A stretch of DNA of 50,132 nucleotides from CAXTPV01 sp964249405. Its GTDB lineage: Bacteria > Pseudomonadota > Alphaproteobacteria > Acetobacterales > Acetobacteraceae. A model generated the notes under the pieces. It searched no databases. It saw only the letters and a program-made list of their open reading frames with translations, and had not been told where the DNA came from. How positions within the stretch are numbered: the first letter of the stretch is position 1; each line of letters begins with the position of its first letter. Positions 50,112 to 50,132 of this stretch are shown here, in pieces. The stretch lies in the NCBI GenBank assembly GCA_964249405.1, contig CAXUBX010000013.1, positions 1-50,132 of the forward strand. Direction: 5' to 3'. The translations under genes were made by a program, and so were the position numbers.

Positions 50112-50132
50112 CGGGGTGCAGGGGCAGAGCCC

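Overview
The window is high-GC DNA with dense genes, strong third-position GC and many ATGA/GTGA stop-start overlaps. Together with the yfgM-bamB-der-ffh neighbourhood, an HPF/cold-shock fusion, DUF1192 and many sugar ABC systems, this fits an alphaproteobacterium, most likely of the Acetobacteraceae/Rhodospirillales type. That placement is inference; no rRNA or other definitive marker is present. The sequence is a draft scaffold with three 100-N gaps (6193-6292, 33791-33890, 38701-38800). The first gap looks spurious because the same 55 bases lie on both sides of it.

Layout. (1) 1-5.3 kb, minus strand: a housekeeping operon of a YfgM-like TPR protein, BamB, Der GTPase, a peptide-type ABC substrate-binding protein, and the first codons of ffh. 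(2) 5.3-11.4 kb: a small lipoprotein (+), then a minus-strand envelope/sugar operon of GT9 heptosyltransferase, GT4 glycosyltransferase, asparagine synthase and a dihydroorotase-family amidohydrolase. (3) 11.4-12.7 kb, plus strand: ygfZ and hisI. (4) 12.7-19.1 kb: a sugar or sugar-acid module made of a ribose-type ABC importer (ATPase, one permease, binding protein), an SMP-30 lactonase and an SDR dehydrogenase, divergent from a D-2-hydroxyacid dehydrogenase. (5) 19.3-23.3 kb: MYG1, FKBP, DUF1192, a ribosome-hibernation HPF protein fused to a cold-shock-like domain, a 53-aa protein and a Kch-type potassium channel. (6) 23.5-28.7 kb: a second sugar importer of the LsrB/RhaS type with two permeases, ending in a 6-phospho-3-hexuloisomerase-like SIS protein. 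(7) 28.7-36.5 kb: a stress block with an amylo-alpha-1,6-glucosidase-like enzyme, Mn-catalase, a divergent second GroEL, three very small proteins and a large heme catalase (KatE). (8) 36.8-40.9 kb: LysR/SDR pair, an NTF2-like fragment, a TPR-like protein and a COG4637-like AAA ATPase. (9) 40.9-42.6 kb: a decayed zone with an IS5-family transposase remnant, a lower-GC DUF1761 gene and a multiply frameshifted epimerase pseudogene. (10) 42.6-48.8 kb: an accessory redox/lactone cluster (GNAT, YCII, cupin, alpha/beta hydrolase, frameshifted LysR, and divergently two carboxymuconolactone-decarboxylase-like proteins plus an SMP-30-like propeller). (11) 48.9-50.1 kb: a secreted protein of unrecognised function.

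How the genes work together. Two CUT2-type importers bring in sugars or sugar acids, with nearby enzymes that could oxidise, delactonise or isomerise them. The two unrelated catalases flank a GroEL paralogue and tiny proteins, which suggests a peroxide or stationary-phase stress unit. Long perfect hairpins without clear U-tracts sit at nearly every convergent junction and probably act as bidirectional terminators. Two LysR genes are each divergent from their probable targets, with LysR-box-like palindromes in between. I did not find a CRISPR array, phage, defence island or clearly unprecedented machine; the most novel-looking items are the tiny conserved-looking proteins, the palindromes at the catalase genes, and the importer-plus-SIS operon.
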